A DNA stretch of 60,000 bases. Origin: Owenia fusiformis. Taxonomy: Eukaryota; Annelida; Polychaeta; Sabellida; Oweniidae. Where the stretch lies: positions 18,649,513 to 18,709,512 of the forward strand of contig CAIIXF020000004.1 of assembly GCA_903813345.2 (NCBI GenBank), written 5' to 3'. Positions 47,121-60,000 of the stretch are shown piece by piece (positions within the stretch are counted from its first letter, which is position 1; every line of letters starts with the position of its first letter). Position numbers and translations under genes: made by a program. A model generated the notes under the pieces. The model was not told the DNA's origin. It saw only the letters and a program-made list of their open reading frames with translations, and searched no databases.

Positions 47121-50100
47121 AATGTCAAATTATTTGAAGTTCTCCACTTTTGGTGCATCTATTTTACAGCCAACTGAATCTTTAGGGAAGCACAAAGGGC
47201 AACATCTATCAAATAGGCCTACACCATGATTTCCAGTGTAAAGCAATTTCTTTAAGCCACTTTGCCTTTAATCTCTGCTAATCCAGTCTTGAATTTAAAA
47301 CTTTTTTGATTGTTGATAGGCTTTGAGAGATATCTGTTGAGTGGAGAGTCCACCTGTAGGCACATTGGATTATCTGCATCATTTAACTCTAAATGCCTCA
47401 ATATTCCTGCAAAACATAACACAGTTCATGTTTTAAAATGCAAAATACAATGGCAAGGAGTGGAATTGGTGAGAAATAAAGTAAACAGGCACATCAGCAA
47501 CACTTCCGACTGTCTAGTTATTTCTTAAAATGAGGTAATTCATTGAGATTTCAGAGAAAATGTAAGTAATAAGCAGGAACAAGGAGACATTCTGCCATCA
47601 GGAATCCACTTGAATATAGAAGATCTCTTAACATACCAGTAGGATGGTGATCCTTACCTGTATAAACAATTCAAGTTTATTCAACAAAATCTTTCTCATC
47701 CTTCTTACTTGTACCTAACAGCCTAATAGTTTAGTACATTACTTTCCCAAGTTACCCTGCTAGACTGAAGGGTGGTGTCTTGGAGAATGGTCCCTCTTAC
47801 AAAATCATTTCATTTTTATTATGGAATATAGGGACTTCATAACTAAAGGGATCTCTATGAGATTGTATACAATAACAATTATTTTCCAGTTTTCCTTAAT
47901 TTGATGTTGGTGTAATTATATATCATAGCATCTCTTTTTCTATGCCAAATAGGACATTTGCAAAACTATTTTGATAAACATGTTGAAGGTTTATTCAATG
48001 TATCAAGTTATATTCTATTTGTCTTGTCATGCAAATGCTACATATGTTTTCACATAACAGTTGAACATCATACAAACCGATAGTTATTGAATATGCATTA
48101 TATAATAGTTTTTGAAAAACATAGGGATGGATCAATAGATCTCTATATATTTTTATATTTTCACTCATCAAAAGAATTTTTGCAAAGAGGTCCAACAATT
48201 TATTGATAAAGTTTACAAAAAGTCTCTAATGATTGCTTCAGGTTTGATTTAAATGCAATTATAAGCATTCTCTCCATTTTCAGATACATTTGCACCAAGA
48301 GGTTTTCAAATCATGCCAAAATATTGAGTGTTTAAAAGTATAGAAAATATAAAAATTAATTTGATTATAAAATACTTCAACAAAAAGAGAAGCTGATCAT
48401 CACTTCAGATTTTTGCAATTAACCATGACAATGAAGTGCTCATTTTCAAGAGGCAAACCAACATGTGGGGGTAAAAATTAAGTAACAGTATATCCTGTTG
48501 AATAGACTGTTGTCAGCAGACATGTACTGTTTTATGTAATATTTATTTATTTATCAATTCTTTCCTATGATCTGAATCACTTTAGTTTTTTCTGTTTCAG
48601 TCTTTTCTAACTTTCTCTTAACATGCTAAAAGCATTAATGGCATTTGTAACTTTGATGTTTTAACAATTAAATAGATCAAAAAGATTGAACTGTTTTTTA
48701 TTGCAACTTTTTTAGTCAGGTCAGGATGACCTTATTTGGTCATGTCCAAGGTTTAACTGCGTGTGGGGAATCTTGTTTAGAAGCTGTAAAATATGACAAA
48801 TATGTAGAATCTTGTTTTAATGAAAATTTTTTTGACAATATGACAAATAAGAAAAAACTTGTTTAGCTGTAAAATATGAAAAAATATTAAAATGAAAAAT
48901 ATAAAAAATATGGAGAATTTTACAAAGCATTGAATTAGAAATGTTTGTTTTAACTCAGAGTTAATGTGGTCATCGGTAATTGCATTAAAATGAGCAATAA
49001 ATTGAGAAGATTGCTCTGATGGTTGCTGAGTTATTACACCAGAGACATACTTTGGTCAGATGTTACAAACACTAGACACCTGAATCAAATATATTAGAGA
49101 AAATATATGCATTCATTTCAAGAGTTTCACTATTTCAAGCAGTAAACAGGATGAACCTATGATTTGTGACTTAAATTGGGCCAAATTGGCATTTCCATGA
49201 TATTTGTCACCATATGTAGACAGGATATATAGCTGATTTGTGACTTGTTTGTGTGCAACCAGTAGTCTGGTTTGGTAAGATAGCATATGACCCTTAACAC
49301 TTTTGACCCCCTCCCCTTGAACACACATTCTAACATACAGATTTAGTTATGTTTAATATACATTTGGAATAAATGAATATGTCACAAATGGAAAGCACAA
49401 AGTATTTTCTTATGCAGATCTCCAGTATGTTAATTGAATTCTGTTATGAAATAAATCATATTTTATTTGGTGCTATATTTAATGGTTTTCTGAGTCATAA
49501 TCCTTAGTCATCACAATTGTAATATATTGTGTTGATAGTCATGACAGGTAGAGATATAACAATAACATTGAAATGAGAGACTACTTGCACTGTTAATGCA
49601 TTTATTTCCTTGAATTTTTTGTAAGTCTTTAATTGAACTAATTTGTAAATTACCTCAAATCCAAAAAAAGTGGAACATGTTAGAGGAACCAATTAGGGGT
49701 TCATAACTCAGTTGGTCATGAGACTTTGGAAAGTATTCCACTGGAGGCGTTCCACATCTAGAGGTGTCCCACTTTTCAGGTTTCACTCATGCATATCATT
49801 TGGTTCATATCCCTATGTATATGAAACCATTAACAGACTACCTGAAAAATACCTTTTCATTTTTTATTATAAAGTTTCTCAAGACTTTAGATGATTTTGT
49901 GGACATAAAATTGTGATCCACTCTTGGCATAGAATTAATTCTCTAGGCATTAGGAGAACTGCCCCAATGAATCAACAGCTGTACCATCCTTCAAAGTGAG
50001 ATTTATTTATTATTTATCTCACCCTCTGGCTTTATGAATCCCCATCCTAGCATTTAAATAACCAGGCCTATGTACTTAACCCTTCAAATTGTGAAAAATA

Positions 50101-53100
50101 ATCAAAAATAAAGTAAATTGATGAGTATGTCAAGGAGTGAAAAACAGGATTCGCTATATGAAAACCTAATGCAATTTTCAATATTTAGACAAGTTCAAAA
50201 ACATTTTTCACACTGGGACAGATCTACATTTGTAACAATTATAGCTAACACTATAGAAAATGATTTCTCTGTGTATGAACTGAATAATGATCTTTAAAAC
50301 TGAATCATGGTAATTGTAGATTTCACTCTCAAAGTGTTTGAGGGGACATTTGAAAATTAATTTATATTTTTGAACATTAATCATAACTAGGACATGTTGA
50401 AAAATTGCCACATAATTTGCAAGGTTTGGAGTCAGGTGCTAATGTAGTGCACTTTAAATTGGGACCCTATCATACTGACTGTCCCAATAAACATCTGAAA
50501 TAAAGAGACTGCCCCCCCCCCCCCTCTGATCTTATGGGTGAGGCTTCTTTGGTCAGAAACAATGGAATGCATAATAATTTGTCATCATGGCTAGGCTGTT
50601 ACAACACAACAATTTTTTTTTTTTTCATTTCCAACATGAGGGTAGTATAGTGTTTAGAAATAACTAGGAAGTGGACTTGGTGCATATTTTATCGTTTCAA
50701 GTAGTACTAGAGATACCCACATAAACACATTGATGGCTGTAGGCCAGTCAACTCCTCATTAAACATCATCTTAACACAACCTTTCAACAATGTTCTCAAT
50801 CAACAATAGATTAGGAATTATGCTGGATTTTCTTAAGATCTAATGCAATATATTTGCATAAGCTATGCATAACATTTTTATTTTCTTTATTTCCCTTTAT
50901 TTCAAATATAAAGTCATTTTTCTAAGGAAATAATACAGGTGAAAGTATTAATTCTTCAAAGAAGCCTAAAATAAAAAATTAAAAAAATTATAGTTTTCAA
51001 TTGAACAAGAATATAGTTTAAAATGAATCAAATTCAAAAACTAGATATTTTTGATTATTCTGTAAAATACCTGAGGTTACTGTAATTATGAGCTGACTTT
51101 ATAAGGTTAAGCGTAAGGGTGGAGGCATATATATAAAAACATGTGTCACTTGTCTTTCAAACATCATTCCATCAGTTATAGCCATCTTTATAACATTTTA
51201 ATGAGAGATGATTTATTTTTATCCCTTTCATTACATTTTTAAACTCCCTGTCAATCTCTGGAAACTGGCATGATTAGAATATAATTGATGCAAATTGTCA
51301 ATTTCTGAACATTCATGAGATACCTCTAGTAATAGAGAAAATAACACGGCTCTACATGTATGTCATCCAGGTTCACTTTTCATCTACAAAATGGGCTTTT
51401 TAAGTTTTAATTTTTGAATGATCAAACAAGTATTTGTGCAGTCTTTAATGTGTTTATATATAAAATTAGGAAGAAAATGATGAGTTACAACAGAGGCTTT
51501 AATAAAAACAAGCATCAGATAATTAATAGCTGACACTTCTACCATATGGACCCAAAATAACTAAATACTTTTTTATCTCATAGTTTTGAGATAAAATAGG
51601 CACATATGTAGAAATTGAGCTAAAAATAAGGCATTCTTTTTAGTGACCACACATTAATCTTTTAGTGAACAACAGGATCTACATTTAAAGGCAAATTAAA
51701 GAGAAGTCCGACAAATTAGATTCTAGTATTTTTTGCCAGATTTGAGTGCTCGTAAATTGTGTTTAATCGTACACCTGAGCAATATTTTGAATATTCTGGG
51801 TTAACTTTACACACGCAGACAAAGAGGAGGCGGGTGACAAATACAAGTTACATATTTTGAAATACTCTTTTTGACTTAAAAATAAATCCGGATTTTTTCA
51901 AGAATTATGAATTTGATATTCAAACAATTACAAAAATCAAATGTTGATTCATTAAACAAAATTTAGTGTTTACTCTATACAAAGTGTTTAGTCTTCAACT
52001 AATGTTTTACTATTTGCTTTATTTGATATCATCCAAACATAAGTGTCCTCAAAAAGGTAGTTAAATGTGGCCTGTGTCTGATATATCACAAAGTCTTGTA
52101 TATATACTAATGAATGAATGGTTGAAAGTATGAAAACATTATTTTACAGGGTTTCTATATGAATAAAAATAGTAATATAAATGTGCTCATTAATGACATA
52201 TAGTCAGTTTACTCTATTTTTTACTTTAATTCTCTTATAAAGCATAACTGGTCTGACATTTCACTCATAAGTAGTTTGTACTTTATAGTGAACTAGTAGA
52301 AATATTGATATATGAGATTGTAAGATGATTGCCTTTGCAAGATATTCCTCACTTTTATTACATTTATCTTTCTTTCATAATGAAAATATTAAGAAATTTG
52401 TTATTTTGATTAATTTCTAAATGTAGCATAATGTGACAAAATATGATTTTTCATCCAAATTTATTCCCAGTTCCTGCCATATTTCATATATTAAATCATG
52501 AATCATTGAGCAAAATGAGATTATTTGTCAGGGAGAAGATGTGCAGACCAATTAATCATATCCATGTGACAGTTCTATGACAGTTTTAGATTTTTTCACA
52601 CTTTCAGTTCACTTTGTTCAAAAATTGCCTTTTTAACCAATGTTGATTTTCATTTTGTTGATTTTCTGACCTCCATCAAGGATGATTAATCTGATTGATC
52701 AAGGCAGTCATAGAAGCTTCATGTGAGGAATACACTATGAGCTGTATGAAATCCTTTTGAAACAAGAGGTAAATGCAAACTTATCAACCATGAACATTTC
52801 AAATACAAGAAAATTCCTCTCCTTAAAATAGTAGAAAAATTAAAGTCATAAAATTCTACTAGATTTACAAAATGTGATTTCACGATTTTGTTTTAGCCAT
52901 TCAAATTTTTTTAATTATTTCAAAATTAATTATTACATCATATTGTTTATAAGTCTTTTTCAACCATTCCCTGAGCCCCCTTCTGAAATAATAAGTCCAA
53001 AATATTAACAAAATATAATAAAACACAAGCCCCATTCTCTATAGTGAACAACCAGGAGCACAATGTCACTCTTTAAACCCAATGTTAAAAGGCGGACCAT

Positions 53101-55043
53101 GGGTGGTACCTTGAGCCTTAACATCACTCAGAAAGTTCCGAAACTTGTCCACAATTTATAGATAAAGTCGGCATATATTGACATTTATTGACGTTGCTTG
53201 TTAAGATTTTGACTGTTTATGATATATTCCCCATTAGAGTGTGACCACAAAGCTCTTTGGTAAACCAGGAGTCACTCAAGGGGTAGTTACAAATTCATGT
53301 GGCCCTAATGACTTGACCTCATTTTTGAAATTTCAATCCACGCTCTGCCAATTTTTTGATGATTTTTTACACCACAAATGTTTGGCTCGCTGAACCCAAA
53401 AATTCATTGCCATAAATCAAAAACCACATATCCTGATTGAAGTAAACATTGTGTGAACTCCCAGACATAACAAAAGTTTCGTAATTGACTTTACCCCTTC
53501 GGGTCACATTGAAAAACAATTGAAATCCGTCTGCCGGAACTGTTATTATAGGATGTAGTTGAGGAGTTCAACCACAAGTTTATCTCTGCTAGCTGCCTAA
53601 AAATTAATACAAAATACATTTAATTGAGAGATATTGTAGCTTCTCTTGTGAGGTAGTATAGCCTAAAAGTCTTATAAGACATTCTTAATTACATTAGATA
53701 ACTCCCTCCTATTTCAGTAATTTTTCAACCATTTTGACCAAGTGTTTCTTCCAACAAACCTGAATTGTCATTTTCTCACTATCTATTTTCCTTAATAAAG
53801 CTAAAAAGCTAATGTCATATTTTACAACCAAAGGCAAACTCATTTTCCTTTTCAGAACAAAAAAATATTCAAAATGACATTGGTCCACCCCAAAATACTA
53901 ACTACTGAATGATATATGAGCAGAATCATGGACTGGGATGAAATTGAAACATTATGTAGTGCATGCCTAGTTATGTCAAAATAACACACACTATTAATCA
54001 CTATTAGTCCATATAGATCAACTAGTGAAATCTTAGATGCTTCTGCAATCTGCATCATTCCATTGCCAGATCAATTCAAGATTCTTTTCCTTCCCTTATT
54101 TAGATTTGGTCTCTAATGATCTGGTTCAACATCTACATCTGCAAAAACTCCTCACCTTAAAACATTAAATAATTGCGATTTGGGAAGTATGATCTGTATG
54201 TAAAAAGGTGATGTCTCAATGAGAGTGATGGGGGAGGGTCACAGAGGCAGGCACTTTATAGCAGCCTAGGAATAAAGTATACAACTTCTTCTGTATTGAT
54301 TTATTAACTAAACTTGACAATGAAGGGTAGAATTAGAAGAAAAAAATCATAAAACAATATACTCAAACCTTGGAATTGTTAAATAAGTTATAAGAAATAA
54401 GTTATTTCATTGTTTTTAAGATGATCATATTAATATTTAAAGTGATAAATGCTTTATAGAATGCAACCTGCCAATGTTTAGTTGACACTTCATCTTCCAC
54501 CTTTGTAAGGACATCATCAATTTAGACTAAATGAATGCAAGATATATGGGATTTCATTTGTCAAAACTATATGCGAAATAATTGCTTAGTGTGTTCTGTA
54601 AAACACAACCTGTGATGTCAAACACTATTGTGAAACAATTTTCAGTTTATTAAAAAGAAGAAGGGAGGGGGAATGTAACATGTTGTAAAGATGTTAAAAA
54701 AGAATGCTAAAAACAGAATTGAGATATCTCATCAAATATAGAAGTAAATGAATATTTCAGATGCAGAAATGTTCAAATTCACTAGAATTCATTTAGTTTT
54801 TGGCCAGAGTAGTAGATGAACTTAAAATTCAAACGATTGTGATGGAGAAAAATATTGTGACAATTTTTCAAGACTTACTCTCAACCTGCCTCTGGTCTTT
54901 GTTGCCCCTTTAACCATGTCAAGTCGAATACCACTGTAAGTGGAATACACTCTGAAAGCATAACATATGCTTATGTAAGTGAAAAGTGGAATACATCAGT
55001 AAGTCAAACACCTTGGTATGTCATATACTTATACATCTGAACC
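47121..55043. other. Long AT-rich stretch without a recognised feature
   Basis: About 8 kb of unique DNA. Homopolymers stand out: C13 near 50512 and T13 near 50612. No frame over 75 codons and no exon-like segment with a known motif was found. Confidence 0.35.
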
Positions 55044-57624
55044 TCAAACACCTCTGTAATATAAAGAAGTTTAGTTAAAGCCAAATCAATTCTGTAAGTT
55101 TTGTAAGTGGTCAACACCTCTGTAATATAAAGAAGTTTTGTTAAAGTCAAATCAATTCTGTAAGTTCTGTTCAACACCTCGGTAATATAAAGAAGTTTTG
55201 TTAAGTCAAATCAATTCTGTATGTTCTGTTCAACACCTCTGTAATATAAAGAAGTTTTGTTAAAGTCAAATCAATTCTGTAAGTTCTGTTCAACACCTCT
55301 GTAATATAAAGAAGTTTTGTTAAAGTCAAATCAATTCTGTAAGTTCTGTTCAACACCTCTGTAATATAAAGAAGTTTTGTTAAAGCCAAATCAATTCTGT
55401 AAGTTTTGTAAGTCTTCAACACCTCTGTAATATAAAGAAGTTTTGTTCAAGTCAAATCAATTCTGTAAGTTCTGTTCAACACCTCTGTAATATAAAGAAG
55501 TTTTGTTAAGTCAAATCAATTCTGTAAGTTCTGTAAGTCTCCAACACCTCTTTAAAGAAATTTTATTAAAGTCAAATCAATTCTGTAAGTTCTGTTCAAC
55601 ACCTCTGTAATATAAAGAAGTTTTGTTAAGTCAAATCAATTCTGTAAGTTCTGTAAGTCTTCAACACCTCTGTAATATAAAGAAGTTTTGTTAAAGTCAA
55701 ATCAATTCTGTAAGTTCTGTAAGTGTTCAACACCTCTGTAATATAAAGAAGTTTTGTTAAAGTCAAATCAATTATGTAAGTTCTGTTCAACACCTCTGTA
55801 ATATAAAGAAGTTTTGTTAAAGTCAAATCAATTCTGTAAGTTTTGTAAGTCTTCAACACCTCTGTAATATAAAGAAGTTTTGTTAAAGTCAAATCAATTC
55901 TGTAAGTTCTGTTCAACACCTCTGTAATATGAAGAAGTTTTGTTAAGTCAAATCAATTCTGTAAGTTCTGTAAGTCTTCAACACCTCTGTAATATAAAGA
56001 GGTTTGTTAAAGTCAAATCAATTCTGTAAGTGTTCAACACCTCTGTAATATAAAGAAGTTTTGTTAAAGTCAAATCAATTATGTAAGTTCTGTTCAACAC
56101 CTCTGTAATATAAAGACGTTTTGTTAAAGTCAAATCAATTCTGTAAGTTCTGTAAGTGTTCCACACCTCTGTAATATAAAGAGGTTTTGTTAAGTCAAAT
56201 CAATTCTGTAAGTTCTGTAAGTGTTCAACGCCTCTGTAATATAAAGAGGTTTTGTTAAGTCAAATCAATTATGTAAGTTCTGTTCAACACCTCTGTAATA
56301 TAAAGAAGTTTTGTTAAAGTCAAATCAATTCTGTAAGTTCTGTAAGTGTTCAACACCTCTGTAATATAAAGAGGTTTTGTTAAGTCAAATCAATTCTGTA
56401 AGTTCTGTAAGTGTTCAACGCCTCTGTAATATAAACAAGTTTTGTTAAGTCAAATCAATTCTGTAAGTTCTGTAAGTGTTCAACACCTCTGTAATATAAT
56501 GAAGTTTTGTTAATGTCAAATCAATTCTGTAAGTTTTGTTCAACACCTCTGTAATATAAAGAAGTTTTGTTAAGTCAAATCAATTCTGTAAGTTCTGTAA
56601 GTCTTCAACACCTCTGTAATATAAAGAAGTTTTGTTAAGTCAAATCAATTCTGTAAGTTCTGTAAGTGTTCAACACCTCTGTAATATAAAGAAGTTTTGT
56701 TAAGTCAAATCAATTCTGTAAGTTCTGTAAGTCTTCAACACCTCTGTAATATAAAGAAGTTTTGTTAATGTCAAATCAATTCTGTAAGTTCTGTTCAACA
56801 TCTCTGTAATATAAAGAAGTTTTGTTAAGTCAAATCAATTCTGTAAGTTCTGTAAGTCTTCAACACTTCTGTAATATAAAGAAGTTTTGTTAAAGTCAAA
56901 TCAATTCTGTAAGTTCTGTTCAACACCTCTGTAATATAAAGAAGTTTTGTTAAAGTCAAATCAATTCTGTAAGTTTTGTAAGTCTTCAACACCTCTGTAA
57001 TATAAAGAAGTTTTGTTAAAGTCAAATCAATTCTGTAAGTTCTGTTCAACACCTCTGTAATATAAAGAAGTTTTGTTAAGTCAAATCAATTCTGTAAGTT
57101 CTGTAAGTCTTCAACACCTCTGTAATATAAAGAAGTTTTGTTAAGTCAAATCAATTCTGTAAGTTCTGTAAGTGTTCAACACCTCTGTAATATAAAGAAG
57201 TTTTGTTAAAGTCAAATCAATTCTGTAAGTTCTGTTCAACACCTCTGTAATATAAAGAAGTTTTGTTAAGTCAAATCAATTCTGTAAGTTCTGTGAGTCT
57301 TCAACACCTCTTTAAAGAAGTTTTATTAAAGTCAAATCAATTCTGTAAGTTCTGTTCAACACCTCTGTAATATAAAGAGGTTTTGTTAAAGTCAAATCAA
57401 TTCTGTAAGTTCTGTAAGTCTTCAACGCCTCTGTAATATAAAGAAGTTTTGTTAAAGTCAAATCAATTATGTAAGTTCTGTTCAACACTTCTGTAATATA
57501 AAGAGGTTTTGTTAAAGTCAAATCAATAATTTAAGTTCTGTAAGTCTTCAACACTTCTGTAATATAAAGAAGTTTTATTAAAGTCAAATCAATTATGTAA
57601 ATTCTGTAAGTGTTCACACATCTG
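55044..57624. repeat. Minisatellite, 60/66-bp unit, about 41 copies
   Basis: Core unit TTCAACACCTCTGTAATATA, AAGAAGTTTTGTTAAAGTCA, AATCAATTCTGTAAGTTCTG (60 bp). A long form adds TAAGTG or TAAGTC (66 bp), and a GTTAAGTC form is two bases shorter. Long and short forms alternate irregularly. Each unit has one or two GTAAGT words on the plus strand. Minus-strand frames with YRIDLTLTKLLYITEVLN come from the multiple-of-three period. Confidence 0.94.
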
Positions 57625-59889
57625 TAAAAAAACTCCTTGAAAGACAAATAATTCAGGAGTATGTGTCAATAGACTTGATGCGAGTAGAAATAATCTTGAT
57701 ATATGTTATCAAATATTCAAAATGCGGTCAAAGTGATGTCATATTTGAAATCTACTATAAAGGAAAATTTAGAAATATGGTTACGAAAATTATTTCTCAA
57801 TTTTGAAAATGTGACTTCTAGTTCAGGGAGATTCCCCATAGACCCCATGTTATAAAACCACAAAAAGTGGAATATCTTTTCTTGCATTGTACAGATTATA
57901 TTTTCTTTTATTGGACATATTTTAATTTGCATAACCATTAGATACATAAGGGTGATATAAAAATTGAACCACTAAAACTGATGAATATTTTAGTTAAAGG
58001 GAACTTTCTACTATACCCAGCATGCTATCTGACCCGAATGAGCCACCTGGTGGTGAAACTGGTAACTACCTACTCGCATCTGAGTTATTGGACAGCATTT
58101 TTGGTTCCAGTTTGACTTTCTAGTATTTACATGACAGAGAACTACAGTCATAGGCTGCTCAACTCACTCAGGGTTTGCTGTATATTACAAAATATGGTTA
58201 CTTTCCTGGGTAATATTTTCAGATATTATGAGTGTTTACATATGTATTAAAGCTGTGAACAAATGTTTTAAGGAGGCTACTATAGATAAGAAATATCAAC
58301 TGTATTGAGATTTAAGACAGTTATCAATGATAAGTTAAATATGTTTAGGTAAGCCTGGATAGATTTTTTGCTGAAATGTAAATATTTACTTGAACTAAAT
58401 CTTTGTGTTTCTCATCTTTAGAACTGAGTGTTATAACTTTGTCAAAAACATTTACAGCCAGAATTAAAACCAGTATTATATCTGTTATTACTATTCAAAA
58501 AATGATAAAAAATAAGCCAATCATACCAGACCACCTTTTTATTAACTAAGTGGTGAAATTGGTTAACAAAATTAAATGCATACAAAAAGTATTCTTAAAC
58601 TTTAAACAACTTTGGATTATACTAAATGTTTTCTAGGAGCTTTCCATCAGACTGTAGAGAGTAACTATAATTGCTGATTCTGCCGATTTACCACAGAGAG
58701 CATGACCAAACAACATTTTTGGATCTTGTTAAAGTAAAGGTGTTAAAATGTAGCCCCTCAAGGATTGACAGTGGTGAGAAAATCTGTCTGACTCTGCTAG
58801 TCTTACTGACTGACACAACTCTCTACAGGTCTATGGGAATATTATCTTTGTGATTTTCAAGGCTACTAAGATCTTTTCGTGATTTTGATTCAAAAATGTT
58901 AAATTGCAAATTTATTCCGCATATTTGTTTACAATTGGGTTTTATATAAGACTTTAAACAAAATTTTCCTTTCAACATAAAATATTTAAGATTAAATGAT
59001 AAATGTTAGAGATGTTCTATGTTTGTCTTCCGAGTCTGAAGTGAATCAAAACTTTCAGAGACTGAGCCACATGTAAAACATTGGAAGACCCAACCCACCC
59101 TTTGTTGTGCCAAAGTTGAACCATTCGGACCCCTAATACAAAATCATGTTTTGCCAGCATATTCCTTGCTAAAGCATTCTATGGAGATGTATTGCATGTG
59201 CAATGTAGACCACCCTGACATATTGTGTTGAGGCTGATATAAACCATATACCTTGGATTACAGATCATCTAAATTGTATATATTTTCTAGCTCTTTGATT
59301 CTACCAGATCTCTTTTAAACCTTTACCCTACTGAGCCCTTAACAAATATGTAGCTTCAAACTCATATTCAACAATGTAGAATTATTTAAAAATTTAATAT
59401 AACAAGAAAAGGGTTGCTAAGACTAATAATTGGTAAAAATGAATGTGTTTTATGAAGAGTGAAACATCTATATTCTAATGTATTAGATGGTTTTCAGGTT
59501 TAAGCTCACCCTCCAATATTATTCCAATACCCCAATGTGTGAAAATTAAATTAAAAATCACTATACCAATCGAAAGAATTAGCAAGAAATGAAAGCAATC
59601 TGCACTATGTTGACAGCATGAATCGTAGAAAAATGCAAGGTTTATTCAGATCTTCAGAGTATAAAACTATCATGATCACTTAGACATCATCTGCTTAAGC
59701 CAGAATCACTTAAGATCCCACTCAGAATGTTTTGCTTAGGAAAATAATTTAAAACATTTAATCCTAACAAGTGAAGGGAGAGTGAAATAAAATCTTAACA
59801 GAAATAGTATACAGTCTCAGTATATATAAAGCCCCAAGATTAACCTCAATAGTATGGTCCAACATTAACTCATTGGTCCTTATCTATTT
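57625..59889. other. No recognisable feature
   Basis: Unique AT-rich DNA with short frames only. Confidence 0.35.
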
Positions 59890-60000
59890 TTCTGAGACTG
59901 TGTGCTTGATTATATAAAGTGACGCTTACATCAGTGCTTTTGACTGCATGAAGTGATGTTTGTCGGAGGTTGTTTGTTTGATTGTATAAAGTGATACTTG
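59890..60000. repeat. Probable start of another tandem array at the window edge
   Basis: TTGATTATATAAAGTGACGCTTA and, about 72 bases later, TTGATTGTATAAAGTGATACTTG (compared in short parts), with a weaker half unit GACTGCATGAAGTGATGTTT between them. The array would continue beyond the window. Confidence 0.45.

Noticed and set aside
55201-57521. YRIDLTLTKLLYITEVLN repeat frames
   Set aside because: Produced by the 60/66-bp array.

Overview
The window looks like AT-rich nuclear DNA of an animal, most likely a marine invertebrate and possibly a mollusc. The reasons are spliced genes with GT-AG introns, mariner-type DNA elements, 5'-truncated LINE reverse-transcriptase fragments, fold-back elements and a heavy load of minisatellites. 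No bacterial gene organisation is present. The taxonomic guess rests on general repeat style and is weak.

Layout. 0-7 kb: a decayed mariner element (638-1526), a 138-bp direct duplication, a 3.7-kb array of a 39-bp unit (about 2337-5999) and a 512-bp fold-back element (6583-7094). 8-21 kb: a hairpin, a diverged 209-bp-offset duplication, a dead LINE reverse transcriptase (10423-11065, minus), four minisatellite arrays (12.2, 13.5, 15.65 and 17.4 kb; units of about 36, 37/74, 77 and 42 bp), a small inverted-repeat element with three internal hairpins (19009-19277) and an older fold-back (about 19950-20760). 21-24.4 kb: ATGGCGGC-type repeats, an unrecognised reading frame, and a LINE 3' end (about 23629-24340, minus).

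24.4-31.3 kb holds the best-supported gene. It is a seven-exon minus-strand gene whose exons join in phase into a 308-residue short-chain dehydrogenase closely resembling D-3-hydroxybutyrate dehydrogenase. Its third intron is almost entirely filled by a 2,960-bp inverted-repeat element whose arms are tandem copies of a roughly 167-bp unit carrying an AAGATGGCC motif. A LINE fragment begins a few tens of bases past the stop codon.

31.3-36.7 kb: another LINE remnant, a 409-bp mariner-type MITE, a decayed tandem repeat, and a roughly 525-bp element with terminal inverted repeats. At 36750-36829 (plus) there is a first coding exon with a signal peptide ending in IKW(L) and a GTAAGT donor, which resembles the first exon of Wnt11.

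36.8-60 kb: I find no further exon. If the Wnt-like call is right, this is the start of an intron of more than 23 kb. It contains minisatellites with 28-, 21-, 35- and 60/66-bp units, the last made of many copies of the 5' splice-site sequence GTAAGT. Most long reading frames in the window are by-products of arrays whose period is a multiple of three.
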